A stretch of 64,000 nucleotides of DNA from contig CACZGS010000006.1 of the NCBI GenBank assembly GCA_902780785.1, positions 62,001 to 126,000 on the forward strand, written 5' to 3'. Position numbers and translations under genes: made by a program. Numbering within the stretch: the stretch's first letter is position 1; the number at the start of each line of letters is the position of its first letter. The DNA is from Oscillospiraceae bacterium (GTDB taxonomy: Bacteria; Bacillota; Clostridia; Saccharofermentanales; Saccharofermentanaceae). Below the pieces are notes generated by a model, which was not told the DNA's origin, did not search any database, and was given only the letters and a program-made list of their open reading frames with translations. Of the stretch, positions 47,223-56,378 are shown piece after piece.

Positions 47223-48986
47223 TTGGGAAAGACACCGAAATACGATCACATGAAGCTGATAAGGCAGTTTGCCGGCGGGCATAAGCACCTTATCACTTTA
47301 GGAAGGATCCTCGCAGGATTAAGTGCGGTCATAACACTTATTCCGTTCTATCTTCTCTGGAAGATCATCGCGGTTGCTATTGAAGGAACTGATCTTGATA
47401 GGATCACCGGATATGCATGGGGAGCGGTAATCCTTACCGTATCAGCGCTTCTGGTTTATATCGTGGCGCTTCTTTGCACGCACATTGCGGCATTCAGGGT
47501 TCAGGCTAATATGAGAAGCGAACTCATGAGAAAGATAATAAAGCTCCCTCTCGGAGTTTTCGATGAGGACGGAACAGGTAAGATCAGAAGGATCGTAAGT
47601 GATTCGACTGCAGCTACTGAGACTTATATCGCACATAACCTTGCCGATAAGACCGTTGCAGCCGTAACACCTGTCGGACTTATCATTCTTATTCTTGCTT
47701 TTGACTGGAAGCTCGGCCTCATCTGCATGATACCTGCCGTAATCGGATTTATCTGCATGATGTCCATGATGGGAAAAGGCATGCAGCAGAAGATGAAGGA
47801 ATACCAGAATGCCCTTGATACTATGAGCAGTGAAGCTACCGAATATGTAAGAGGTATTCCGGTAGTAAAGACATTCGGTCAGACTGTCCATTCTTTTAAA
47901 CGGTTTAAGGATTCGATCGAAGGGTATTGTAAATGGACGATTGCTTATACTCTTCAGCTCAGGTTTCCCATGATAGGCTTCATGACATGCATCAATGCGG
48001 TATTCCTTGCAATCGTGCTTGGTGCTTTCTTCCTTACAAGGAATGGTATTGCTGATGCAGATATACTGAATGTAATGTACTACATTATCGTAACTCCGCT
48101 CGTAACAGTTACCCTTACCAAGATCGCATATTCAGGCGAAGCTGAAATGACTCTTATTGATGCTCTCAAGAGAGTTGAATATGTTCTGAATTTCAAATCT
48201 CTTTCTGAATCTGATAAGAACTGTGTTCCTAACGACAACGGCATTGTTCTTAATAATGTTTCTTACAGATACGAAGATGCAGCAAGAGATGCCGTATCAG
48301 ATATTAGTATCTCCATTGCTCCCGGCGAGCATGTCGCATTTGTAGGCCCTTCCGGATCAGGTAAGACCACGCTTGCAGAACTCCTGGTCAGATTCTTTGA
48401 TGTTACTTCGGGCGAGATCCTTCTTGGCGGCGTCAATATTAAGGATATTCCTTCAAAGCAACTAATGGAGCGTGTCTCCTTCGTGTTCCAGGACAGCAAG
48501 CTTATCAAGACTTCTATCCTTGAGAATGTCCGTATGTCAAAGCCTGATGCCACAATGGAAGAGGTCATGGATGCACTTTCCAAAGCACAGTGTATGGATA
48601 TCATCGATAAGCTTCCTGATGGCGTAGATACCGTTATCGGCGAGAAGGGAACATATCTTTCCGGTGGTGAACAGCAGAGAATAACTATTGCCAGGGCAGT
48701 TCTTAAGAATGCTCCGATCCTTATCCTTGATGAGGCAACGGCATTTGCCGATCCTGATAACGAGGTCAAGGTACAGGCAGCTTTCGAAGAATTATCAAAG
48801 GGCAAGACACTTATCATGATCGCTCACAGACTGAGCACGGTTACAAGTGCTGACAGGATCTTCGTTCTTGATGACGGAAAACTCAAAGAGAGTGGTACTC
48901 ACGACGAGCTTATCGCTTCAGGCGGACTCTATAAAAAGATGTTCGATGAGTACGAGAGATCTATTGAATGGAAGGTAGGTGCGTGA
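47223..48986 (+). CDS. ABC half-transporter (pair B, first), siderophore-transporter-like
   Basis: 587 residues from TTG at 47223, chosen because AAGGAGG (47208-47214) lies eight bases upstream; an ATG at 47199 has no ribosome site. Six-TM domain (about 20-300), then Walker A GPSGSGKTT, Q-loop FVFQDSKLI, signature LSGGEQQR and ILDEATAFADPDNE. The DEATA-x-x-DP-x-NE form, paired with a second subunit ending DEATAS-x-D, is also found in pair C. Exporter-fold heterodimers of this type include importers of siderophores (YbtPQ, IrtAB). The next gene begins two bases after its stop. Confidence 0.88.
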   Translation: MGKTPKYDHMKLIRQFAGGHKHLITLGRILAGLSAVITLIPFYLLWKIIAVAIEGTDLDRITGYAWGAVILTVSALLVYIVALLCTHIAAFRVQANMRSELMRKIIKLPLGVFDEDGTGKIRRIVSDSTAATETYIAHNLADKTVAAVTPVGLIILILAFDWKLGLICMIPAVIGFICMMSMMGKGMQQKMKEYQNALDTMSSEATEYVRGIPVVKTFGQTVHSFKRFKDSIEGYCKWTIAYTLQLRFPMIGFMTCINAVFLAIVLGAFFLTRNGIADADILNVMYYIIVTPLVTVTLTKIAYSGEAEMTLIDALKRVEYVLNFKSLSESDKNCVPNDNGIVLNNVSYRYEDAARDAVSDISISIAPGEHVAFVGPSGSGKTTLAELLVRFFDVTSGEILLGGVNIKDIPSKQLMERVSFVFQDSKLIKTSILENVRMSKPDATMEEVMDALSKAQCMDIIDKLPDGVDTVIGEKGTYLSGGEQQRITIARAVLKNAPILILDEATAFADPDNEVKVQAAFEELSKGKTLIMIAHRLSTVTSADRIFVLDDGKLKESGTHDELIASGGLYKKMFDEYERSIEWKVGA

Positions 48987-48988
48987 AG

Positions 48989-50725
48989 ATGATAGAAAAG
49001 TTAAAGCATAAGTACGCGCTCTCCACTCAGGGCGCCAAGGATATGATCAAGGCCTGCATCAGTGTAACGGTTACAAATATCGCTCTTATGATGACGGCAA
49101 GTGTTCTTTATATGCTGATCAGAGACCTTTTGAGCAGGGATCTTGCAATGAGCAAACTGCCGCTTTATCTCATAATGAGCGCCGTTATTATAATCCTTGT
49201 TGCAGTAACAAACTTTATCCAATATAACATGACGTTCCTTACGACTTACCGTGAGAGTGGTGTCAGAAGAACATCAATTGCCGAGAGATTGAGACGCCTT
49301 CCGTTGTCTTACTTCGGTAAGAAGAATCTTGCAGATCTTACCCAGAATATTCTCGGTGACTGCGCTCAGATCGAGACAGCATCAAGCCACTGGATCCCTG
49401 AGATCATCGGAGCTCTTATCTCTACAACGCTTGTAGGCTTGAGCCTTTTCATCTTCTTCGACTGGAGAATGGTTCTTGCAAGCTTCTGGGTAATACCGGT
49501 ATCGCTTGGCATTGTGCTCTCATGTTCAGGACTCGAAAAGAAAGCCGTAAAGAAGAATCATGCTGTTAAGCTCGATATGAACGACGGCGTCCAGGAATGT
49601 CTCGAATCTATTAGAGATCTTAGAGCCAATAACGCTGAAGACCGTTATATGGAAATGCTTGAAGGCAAGATCAGAAAGGTCGAGAAGATGGCTCTGTTTA
49701 CAGAACTTAAGATGGCTGTCTATGTTAACTCGGCATCCATAATACTTAAGCTCGGTATCGGTACTACGGCTATTGTCGGAGGTGTCTTGTTTGCTCAGGG
49801 AAGCATCGATATTCTTACGTTCTTTATGTTCCTCATGCTCGTAGCAAGACTTTACGATCCTATGCAGATCACGTTGCAGAATTTTGCTGCTGTTATCTCT
49901 GTGGAGCTTCAGTCTGAGAGACTTGATGAAGTACTCTCACACGAGATTCAGACAGGCTCAGAGCAGAAGACTAACAACGGATATGATATCGTTTTCGATC
50001 ATGTCGGATTCAAGTATTCCGATGATACTGATGTTTTGAAGGACGTAAGCTTTACTGCCAAGCAGGGCGAGGTAACTGCTCTTATCGGTCCTTCAGGCGG
50101 CGGAAAAACGACCATCTCACGTCTTGCCGCAAGATTCTGGGATGTATCAGAAGGTAAGATCACTTTGGGCGGTGAAGATATCTCAAAGATCGATCCGGAG
50201 ACACTTCTTTCCGATTATTCAATAGTCTTCCAGGACGTTATCCTGTTCAACAACAGTATTAAAGAGAATATCCGTATCGGCCGTGAAGGTGCGAGTGATG
50301 AAGACATTATGAGAGCTGCAAAGCTTGCAAACTGCGAAGAGTTCATTAATAAGCTCCCTAATGGTTACGATACCTTTATCGGCGAGAACGGAAGTGAACT
50401 CTCGGGCGGTGAGAGACAGAGGATCTCCATAGCAAGAGCATTCCTTAAGGATGCTCCGATCATCCTTCTTGATGAAGCGACGGCTTCTCTTGATGCAGAG
50501 AATGAGACTGTTATCCAGGAAGCTCTTTCAAGACTTATCAAGGATAAGACAGTCCTCATTATCGCTCACAGAATGAGAACGATCGCAAATGCAGATCACA
50601 TTGTCGTTCTTAAAGACGGCGTGGTCGCTGAGCAGGGAAGCCCAGAAGAATTGTCAGCTTATGACAGTATATACAGCAAGATGACCAGTCAGCAGCGTAT
50701 GTCGCAGAGCTGGACGATGGCATAA
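48989..50725 (+). CDS. ABC half-transporter (pair B, second)
   Basis: 578 residues from the ATG at 48989 (AAGGTAGG upstream); an in-frame ATG at 48968 would overlap the previous gene. Six membrane segments (to about 310), Walker A GPSGGGKTT, Q-loop IVFQDVILF, signature LSGGERQR and LLDEATASLD. It is the heterodimer partner of the preceding subunit. The GPSGGGK form of Walker A is shared with the second subunit of pair C, showing that pairs B and C are paralogous in gene order. Confidence 0.9.
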   Translation: MIEKLKHKYALSTQGAKDMIKACISVTVTNIALMMTASVLYMLIRDLLSRDLAMSKLPLYLIMSAVIIILVAVTNFIQYNMTFLTTYRESGVRRTSIAERLRRLPLSYFGKKNLADLTQNILGDCAQIETASSHWIPEIIGALISTTLVGLSLFIFFDWRMVLASFWVIPVSLGIVLSCSGLEKKAVKKNHAVKLDMNDGVQECLESIRDLRANNAEDRYMEMLEGKIRKVEKMALFTELKMAVYVNSASIILKLGIGTTAIVGGVLFAQGSIDILTFFMFLMLVARLYDPMQITLQNFAAVISVELQSERLDEVLSHEIQTGSEQKTNNGYDIVFDHVGFKYSDDTDVLKDVSFTAKQGEVTALIGPSGGGKTTISRLAARFWDVSEGKITLGGEDISKIDPETLLSDYSIVFQDVILFNNSIKENIRIGREGASDEDIMRAAKLANCEEFINKLPNGYDTFIGENGSELSGGERQRISIARAFLKDAPIILLDEATASLDAENETVIQEALSRLIKDKTVLIIAHRMRTIANADHIVVLKDGVVAEQGSPEELSAYDSIYSKMTSQQRMSQSWTMA

Positions 50726-50749
50726 TCTTTTATCTACCCTCTCTATCCG

Positions 50750-50784
50750 GATAACGGGCGGTGATCTATGCGCCGCCTGTTATC
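50750..50784 (+). other. Intercistronic hairpin between ABC pair B and the ATC-hydrolase-like gene
   Basis: Twelve-base arms (50750-50761 and 50773-50784, one G-T wobble), 11-base loop, without a direct T run. It may reduce read-through or act as an RNA processing or stability element. A spurious in-frame ATG lies in its loop. Confidence 0.6.
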
Positions 50785-50815
50785 AGAGAAGGTAATTGTT
50801 TTATTTGGAGACACT

Positions 50816-51418
50816 ATGCAAAATACCGTAAACAAAAATAAATATGCCAAAGAATTCCTTGTAATGGTAAGGGAACATTTCAGCGGCGATGTAGCAGAAG
50901 ACATCTGCAGGATGGCAAACAAGTATTCAGACGAATATACAAATGCACATCCTGATGCATATCCTTCAGCCTTAAAGGTTTCTTATCCTTTTGCAGGTGT
51001 GTATAAGGCACTTCAAAAGTATGTTTCAAAAGAAGAAGCTCTTCAGATGATGATGGATTACGCTCCAGTAATAGGAGAGAAGCAAAGAAAGGCGTATTGG
51101 CGTTTTACTTCAATTCCGGGCATTCCTTCGTTGCTGTGGGCAAATTTCGGAAAGATAATGAAGGTAGCCGGTGGCGAGAAAGCAGGGTATAAGAGCAGGA
51201 TCTATGGCGTAAACGGTAACCAGGCCGGAATGGATGTACTCTCATGTCCGGTTGTTAACGCGCTGGTCGAAATAGGGATGCCTGAAGTTGCTCCTGTTAT
51301 GTGTGCGATAGATCAGGTGTACAGCACAGGTTACCGCGGTATTAAGTTCAGAAGGACTAAGTCAGTCGCCGAAGGTGACGACTGCTGTGACTACAGATAT
51401 ATGAGGGTAAAGAAATGA
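50816..51418 (+). CDS. ATC hydrolase-like protein, copy 2
   Basis: 200 residues from the ATG at 50816 (GGAG five bases upstream). Same C-terminal signature as copy 1: Cys144, Cys163, Asp166, Arg180, Cys191, Asp192, with 18 residues between the first two Cys. Its N-terminal half differs from copies 1 and 3. It follows the ABC pair and overlaps the next gene by four bases, so transport and hydrolysis are likely coupled. Ring-opening of a thiazoline in the imported compound is a plausible but unproven reaction. Confidence 0.7.
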   Translation: MQNTVNKNKYAKEFLVMVREHFSGDVAEDICRMANKYSDEYTNAHPDAYPSALKVSYPFAGVYKALQKYVSKEEALQMMMDYAPVIGEKQRKAYWRFTSIPGIPSLLWANFGKIMKVAGGEKAGYKSRIYGVNGNQAGMDVLSCPVVNALVEIGMPEVAPVMCAIDQVYSTGYRGIKFRRTKSVAEGDDCCDYRYMRVKK

Positions 51419-51918
51419 ATTGGGTAAGAACTTTATTAGACGGTGTTGTATTGTGTCTGGTATTTAATCTGTTAATTGCACTTTTATGGGTCTTTATACC
51501 GGGTTCATTTAAAAATATGCTGCCTTCGGAGATCCGTAAGGCTGCGCCTCCGCGTAAAAAGAAGGAAGTGATCATCCTTGCCTCTGTTTTATATCCGCTG
51601 TATCCCTTGATCTTTGCGTATATGATCGTCAGCAGCCACATGGCAGGGGTTACCGGATTCTGGAATCTCTTCTGGACCGGATATATTGAGATGATGTTTA
51701 TCAATCTCGGTGACTTTATCGGTCTTGATTACTGGTTCAGGAAAGTGAGCATGAATAAGGTCATGATCCCGGGAACAGAGCACTGCAAGGCCTGGGAGAC
51801 AAAGACGTGGATGCTGACACTCGGAATTCCTGAGCATCTCGGTTTCTGGCCTTTCGTATTCTGTCCGTTGACAGGCCTGATCGTTGCAGGTGTGAGTACG
51901 CTCATATACGGAGCATAA
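51415..51918 (+). CDS. Small four-TM membrane protein with D-x4-D motif, paralogue 2
   Basis: 167 residues. Four hydrophobic segments; third segment region reads GDFIGLDYWF (D-x4-D) and is followed by IPGTEHC, the PGTE variant also seen in paralogues at 57086 and 59177. It has more basic residues after segment 1 (RKAAPPRKKKE) than the others. It overlaps the ATC-hydrolase-like gene (ATGA) and ends the cassette B operon. Confidence 0.7.
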   Translation: MNWVRTLLDGVVLCLVFNLLIALLWVFIPGSFKNMLPSEIRKAAPPRKKKEVIILASVLYPLYPLIFAYMIVSSHMAGVTGFWNLFWTGYIEMMFINLGDFIGLDYWFRKVSMNKVMIPGTEHCKAWETKTWMLTLGIPEHLGFWPFVFCPLTGLIVAGVSTLIYGA

Positions 51919-51989
51919 CACTCTTTTGATCCGACGGCTCCTAAGAGCATAAGGAAATAACAAAAATAAAAGATTTATTTGATTTGACG

Positions 51990-52045
51990 TTGACATGAAA
52001 ACGCCCTTGTGATAAAACGGTTACCGATAATTCGATTATCAGTAA
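51990..52045 (+). promoter_or_regulatory. Promoter and palindromic operator of the second TetR gene
   Basis: A consensus TTGACA (51990-51995) with a TAAAAC/GATAAA -10 (52011-52018) is followed at once by TTACCGATAAT-N3-ATTATCAGTAA (52021-52045), a 25-bp palindrome with one mismatch. Its place over the transcription start suits autorepression by the TetR encoded 20 bases downstream. Confidence 0.75.
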
Positions 52046-52064
52046 TTTGTTTTGACGAGGGTTT

Positions 52065-52679
52065 ATGTCCGTTCGTGATACCAGTATCGATCCGAGATTG
52101 ATCCAAAGTGCCCGTGAGGAGTTCATGACCAACGGGTTCATTAAGGCTGATCTCAAGCGCATCTGTGAGAGTGCAGGTGTTACTACAGGTGCAGTTTATA
52201 AACGCTATAAGGGTAAGGAAGACTTGTTCATGGCAGTTGTTAAGGAAGCTGCCGACAAGATGGACAGTTTTGTACAGCTGCGTGCTGAGACAGATTTATC
52301 GAGCCTGCCTGATGAACAGATCCGCAATACATGGATCATGAATGAAGAATATGTGCTTGAACTGTTCAGGATGCTCTGGGATATACGCAAAGACCTCGTT
52401 ATATTGCTTGAGAAATCTGCAGGCACGGCATACGAGAATTATGCTAATGACTTTGCCATTCGCATGACCAAAGCATATATGCAGTATTACCAGGAAGCAA
52501 AAAAGAGAGGTCTAGCCAAGGCTGATATCTCAGAAGAACAGATGCATGTGCTATGCACGGCATTCTGGACAGCAATCTATGAGCCGTTTATCCATAAGAT
52601 GACTTGGAAAAAGATAGAGGAGCATTGCAAGGTTATTTGCCGGTATTTTAACTGGGCTGAAGCAATCGGACTCGAATAA
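52065..52679 (+). CDS. TetR-family regulator (cassette C)
   Basis: 204 residues: helix-turn-helix at about 10-55 (IKADLKRICESAGVTTGAVYKRYKGKEDLF) and a helical ligand domain. It precedes ABC pair C just as the other TetR precedes pair B; the two regulators are similar in length and layout but diverged. A 25-bp palindrome in its promoter is the likely operator. Confidence 0.92.
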   Translation: MSVRDTSIDPRLIQSAREEFMTNGFIKADLKRICESAGVTTGAVYKRYKGKEDLFMAVVKEAADKMDSFVQLRAETDLSSLPDEQIRNTWIMNEEYVLELFRMLWDIRKDLVILLEKSAGTAYENYANDFAIRMTKAYMQYYQEAKKRGLAKADISEEQMHVLCTAFWTAIYEPFIHKMTWKKIEEHCKVICRYFNWAEAIGLE

Positions 52680-52691
52680 ACCAACTGATTA

Positions 52692-52709
52692 AGCCGTCAA
52701 ATGACGGCT
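52692..52709 (+). other. Hairpin after the second TetR gene
   Basis: Perfect 8-bp stem AGCCGTCA/TGACGGCT with a two-base spacer, followed by A rather than T residues, so it is not a standard terminator on this strand. Confidence 0.5.
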
Positions 52710-52727
52710 AAAAAAATACATCAGAGG

Positions 52728-52741
52728 TTAGATAAAACTAA
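52728..52741 (+). promoter_or_regulatory. TTAG-N6-CTAA operator before ABC pair C
   Basis: TTAG-ATAAAA-CTAA flanked by G and C, 21 bases before the ATG. No clear -35/-10 pair is visible around it. Confidence 0.65.
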
Positions 52742-52762
52742 CATTTGTAAAGGAGAACTAAG

Positions 52763-54496
52763 ATGTTTAAACGTGTGGCTCCGTATATCGGAGAGTTTAA
52801 GAAATACACCGTGTGGGCAGTCATAATGATGTCCATCGGCATTATTGCCTCGGTGCTTCCGTATTTCTTTTTGTACCAGATCATTTCGCCTCTGACCCGT
52901 GGGGAAAGTATCGATATGACTTTCCTGCTTGTAAGGGTCGCAGCCGTTGCTTTGTGTGAGATAGTATATTCCGTTACATATGTGCAGGGCCTGGAATTCT
53001 CACATGTGAGTGCATATAACACCTTGAAAAATCTTCGCATCGTTCTTCAGAGCAAGCTTGAGAAACAGCCTCTCGGAACTATTAAAGAACTCGGTACCGG
53101 ACGCATTAAGAAAGTGTTTACGGATGATATCGATCAGATCGAGCTTCTTCTTGCGCATGCGATTCCGGAAGGTATTGCCAATATAGCGATTCCGGTGATC
53201 ATCATTATCCTTATGTTTGTATTTGACTGGAGACTCGGTCTTCTCTCGCTTGTTCCTCTTATTGTCGGAATGATTGCTATGGGTATGATGATGCATCAGG
53301 GCATGTCTAAGATGAATGCATACTATGAATCAGCAGCCAAAATGAACAACACGATAATCGAATATGTTAACGGAATGGAAGTCGTTAAAGTCTTTAACAA
53401 AGACGGCGATTCTTACAAAAGGTTCGGTGAGGTCGTAAGAAGCTACCGCGATTTCACACTCGCGTGGTACAAGGTGTGCTGGCCGTGGATGGCTATATAT
53501 ACAAGTGTATTGCCGTGCCTTGTTCTTCTGATGCTGCCTTTCGGTTCAGGAATGGTTCTTGGCGGAGTTATCAGCCTGGATAAGCTGATCCTTGTTATGT
53601 GCATGTCATTTTCAGTAGGTCCTTCATTCCTTAAGGCTTTGAATTTTGCAGGCAAGTTCCCTCAGCTGGATTACAAGATCGCTGAACTTGAGAAGATGAT
53701 GGATAATCCGCCGCTTAAAGAAGGCACATCTGATTTTACCGGCAGCAATTACGATATCGAGTTCAAGGATATCCACTTCGGATATGGTGAGACAGAAGTC
53801 CTTCATGGCGTCAACTTATCTCTTAATCAGGGAACAACTACAGCTCTTGTCGGTGAATCAGGAAGCGGTAAATCAACGCTTGCCAAATTGCTGGTTCACT
53901 ACTATGACCTCAATTCCGGTTCTATAACGATAGGCGGACAGGATATTACTGATATGTCACTTGAGGCACTTAATAATCATGTGGCATTTGTTTCGCAGGA
54001 GCAGTTCCTGTTCAACACATCACTTTACGAGAACATCCTTATCGGAAGACCTGATGCAACAAAAGAAGAGGTCATGGAAGCTGCCAGAAGAGCGCAGTGT
54101 GAGGAATTCCTGGAAAGATTCCCTGAAGGCATCATGACGCAGGCAGGAGACAGCGGAAAGCAGCTGTCCGGCGGTGAACGTCAGAGGATCTCTCTTGCAA
54201 GGGCAATCCTTAAAGATGCACCGGTCATAGTGCTTGACGAAGCAACCGCATATATGGATCCGGAGAATGAGGAGAAGATGAATGCAGCTCTTGATGAGAT
54301 CGTAAAAGACAAGACTGTTCTTGTTATTGCACACCGTCTGTCTACCATCAAGAACGCAGAATCGATCTGTGTTATGAAGGATGGTCTATGCATAGCATCA
54401 GATACGCACGAAGGATTGCTTGAGACATGTCCCGAGTATAAGAAACTCTGGGATGCATCCGTCAGTGCAAGCACTTGGAAGATTAAGGGAGCGTGA
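52763..54496 (+). CDS. ABC half-transporter (pair C, first), siderophore-transporter-like
   Basis: 577 residues: six-TM domain (about 14-300), Walker A GESGSGKST, Q-loop FVSQEQFLF, signature LSGGERQR and VLDEATAYMDPENE. The Walker B extension DP-x-NE matches the first subunit of pair B. AAGGAGA precedes the ATG. Partner of the next gene; regulated by the adjacent TetR and the TTAG-N6-CTAA site. Confidence 0.9.
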   Translation: MFKRVAPYIGEFKKYTVWAVIMMSIGIIASVLPYFFLYQIISPLTRGESIDMTFLLVRVAAVALCEIVYSVTYVQGLEFSHVSAYNTLKNLRIVLQSKLEKQPLGTIKELGTGRIKKVFTDDIDQIELLLAHAIPEGIANIAIPVIIIILMFVFDWRLGLLSLVPLIVGMIAMGMMMHQGMSKMNAYYESAAKMNNTIIEYVNGMEVVKVFNKDGDSYKRFGEVVRSYRDFTLAWYKVCWPWMAIYTSVLPCLVLLMLPFGSGMVLGGVISLDKLILVMCMSFSVGPSFLKALNFAGKFPQLDYKIAELEKMMDNPPLKEGTSDFTGSNYDIEFKDIHFGYGETEVLHGVNLSLNQGTTTALVGESGSGKSTLAKLLVHYYDLNSGSITIGGQDITDMSLEALNNHVAFVSQEQFLFNTSLYENILIGRPDATKEEVMEAARRAQCEEFLERFPEGIMTQAGDSGKQLSGGERQRISLARAILKDAPVIVLDEATAYMDPENEEKMNAALDEIVKDKTVLVIAHRLSTIKNAESICVMKDGLCIASDTHEGLLETCPEYKKLWDASVSASTWKIKGA

Positions 54497-54501
54497 TCAA
54501 T

Positions 54502-56226
54502 ATGTTGAAGATTTTACACAGAATAGTAAACATGACAGGAAAGTACAAAGCACGGATCAGGGCTTCATATATTACGGCTTTCTTCAAAGGAATAATGCTC
54601 AAAGCACCATTGATCCTGTGTTTTTTCTGCATAAGTTATTTTATGCAGGGACAGATGGATACGAAGAAGTGTATCTGGCTTGGTATCGCAGTAGTGGCAA
54701 GTGTTATCCTTGAAGCCGTATTTGAACACATATCAAATGTTTTGCAGTCAGCAACTGGTTATATGGTCTTCGCGGATATGAGACTTAAGCTCGGTGATCA
54801 TTTGCGCAAGCTCCCTATGGGTTATTTCACTGAAGGTAACATGGGAAAGATCAGTACGGTTCTTTCAACAGATATGGTCTTTATTGAAGAGAACTGTATG
54901 GGTGTCTTATCTGAGCTCGTTACATTCCTTATCTCTCAAGGCCTCATGGTCGTCATGATGTTCGTGATGGATTACAGAATGGGACTTTTATCAGTGATTG
55001 TTGTTGCTGCATTTATCGTTGTCGGCAATCTTATGCTCAAGACATCATTGAAGCATTCGGTCTTAAAGCAGGAGGCAAGTGAATCTCTTACTGAGGAAGT
55101 CCTTGATTTTGCAGAAGGAATGGGGATCATTAAGTCTTATAACATGCTTGGAGATAAATCCAAGAGACTTACTGACGAGTTCGAAAAGAGCTGCCGCAAG
55201 AGCATTGACTTCGAAGTTGCATATACTCCATGGTCAAGAGCGCTTTATTTGACATTCGGAATCGGCACGGCATTAGTTCTTGCTTTGACAGCATATCTTT
55301 ACACAACCGGTGCAATTACCCCCGAATATATGGCCGGAATGGCGTTGTTCCTTTTCGATGTGTTCACAGCCATAAAGAGCTACTATGGCCAGATGGCAAG
55401 GCTTACGGTTACAGAAGCGAGCCTTGACCGTATCGAGGAAGTTTTTGCTGCGGAAGAACTTAATGACGAAGGAAAGAAAGATCTTGTATCTGCATCAGCT
55501 TCTGGACATGAGATCGAATATGATAATGTCGGTTTCGCATATACTGAGAAGGATGTTCTTTCAAATGTCTCCTTCAAGATTAATCAGGGTGAGATGACTG
55601 CTCTGGTAGGTCCTTCCGGCGGCGGTAAATCCACGATAGCATCACTTCTTGCAAGATTCTGGGATGTTAAGAGCGGAAAGATCCTTGTAAGGGGCGAGGA
55701 TATCAGAGAAGTCTCACTGGGCTCTTTGATGGATCAGATCAGCATGGTCTTCCAGAGAGTATATCTGTTCCAGGATACTGTGTATAACAATATTGCTATA
55801 GGACGTCCCGATGCTACAAGGGAAGAGGTTGAAGAAGCTGCAAAGAAAGCAAGATGTTATGACTTCATCATGCAGCTGCCGGACGGATTTGATACTGTTA
55901 TCGGTGAGGGAGGTGCATCTCTCTCAGGAGGAGAACAGCAGAGAATTTCCATCGCAAGATGCATACTGAAGGATTCGCCGATCGTAATCCTTGATGAGGC
56001 TACGGCGAGTGTAGACGCGGACAATGAACGTGCTATCCAGGAAGCTATCTCTGAGCTTTGCAAAGACAAGACATTACTTGTAATCGCACACAGATTAAGG
56101 ACTATAAGAGATGCTGACCAGATCCTCGTGGTAACAGACGGCAAGATAGCCGAAAGAGGTAATCACGAGTCTCTGATGGCTCAGAATGGAACCTATGCGC
56201 ATATGGTAAAGCTTCAGGAAGCCTGA
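54502..56226 (+). CDS. ABC half-transporter (pair C, second)
   Basis: 574 residues from the ATG at 54502 (AGGGAG about ten bases upstream); a GTG at 54493 lies too close to that site. Six membrane segments, Walker A GPSGGGKST, Q-loop MVFQRVYLF, signature LSGGEQQR and ILDEATASVD. Heterodimer partner of the preceding subunit. A terminator follows (56249-56290). Confidence 0.9.
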   Translation: MLKILHRIVNMTGKYKARIRASYITAFFKGIMLKAPLILCFFCISYFMQGQMDTKKCIWLGIAVVASVILEAVFEHISNVLQSATGYMVFADMRLKLGDHLRKLPMGYFTEGNMGKISTVLSTDMVFIEENCMGVLSELVTFLISQGLMVVMMFVMDYRMGLLSVIVVAAFIVVGNLMLKTSLKHSVLKQEASESLTEEVLDFAEGMGIIKSYNMLGDKSKRLTDEFEKSCRKSIDFEVAYTPWSRALYLTFGIGTALVLALTAYLYTTGAITPEYMAGMALFLFDVFTAIKSYYGQMARLTVTEASLDRIEEVFAAEELNDEGKKDLVSASASGHEIEYDNVGFAYTEKDVLSNVSFKINQGEMTALVGPSGGGKSTIASLLARFWDVKSGKILVRGEDIREVSLGSLMDQISMVFQRVYLFQDTVYNNIAIGRPDATREEVEEAAKKARCYDFIMQLPDGFDTVIGEGGASLSGGEQQRISIARCILKDSPIVILDEATASVDADNERAIQEAISELCKDKTLLVIAHRLRTIRDADQILVVTDGKIAERGNHESLMAQNGTYAHMVKLQEA

Positions 56227-56248
56227 CAGAACCAGTAATAACTTAAAA

Positions 56249-56290
56249 ACGGGGTGTCTCAAGGTGTTGAGGCACCCTGTATTATTTTGG
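56249..56290 (+). terminator. Terminator of ABC pair C
   Basis: Thirteen-base arms (56249-56261 and 56268-56280, two wobbles/mismatches), 6-base loop and a T-rich tail. Confidence 0.75.
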
Positions 56291-56313
56291 GAATTATAAT
56301 CAACTAAATTTGG

Positions 56314-56343
56314 TTAGTTAAACCTAACTTATTGTGCTATAAT
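56314..56343 (+). promoter_or_regulatory. Extended -10 promoter with TTAG-N6-CTAA operator
   Basis: TTAG-TTAAAC-CTAA (56314-56327) occupies the -35/spacer region of an extended -10 (TGC-TATAAT, 56335-56343). It starts the twelve-gene operon that ends at 63479. Confidence 0.75.
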
Positions 56344-56378
56344 TCTGCACAGATGTGATTTGGCAGAGGTTTATTAGC

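Noticed and set aside
50768..50770. ATG at 50768 as start of the second ATC-hydrolase-like gene
   Set aside because: It sits in the loop of a hairpin without a ribosome site; ATG 50816 has GGAG at the right distance.
46512..56226. Drug-efflux island explanation for the TetR-ABC pairs
   Set aside because: Still possible, but the shared operators with feo, the ECF genes and the ATC-hydrolase-like genes favour metal-related uptake.
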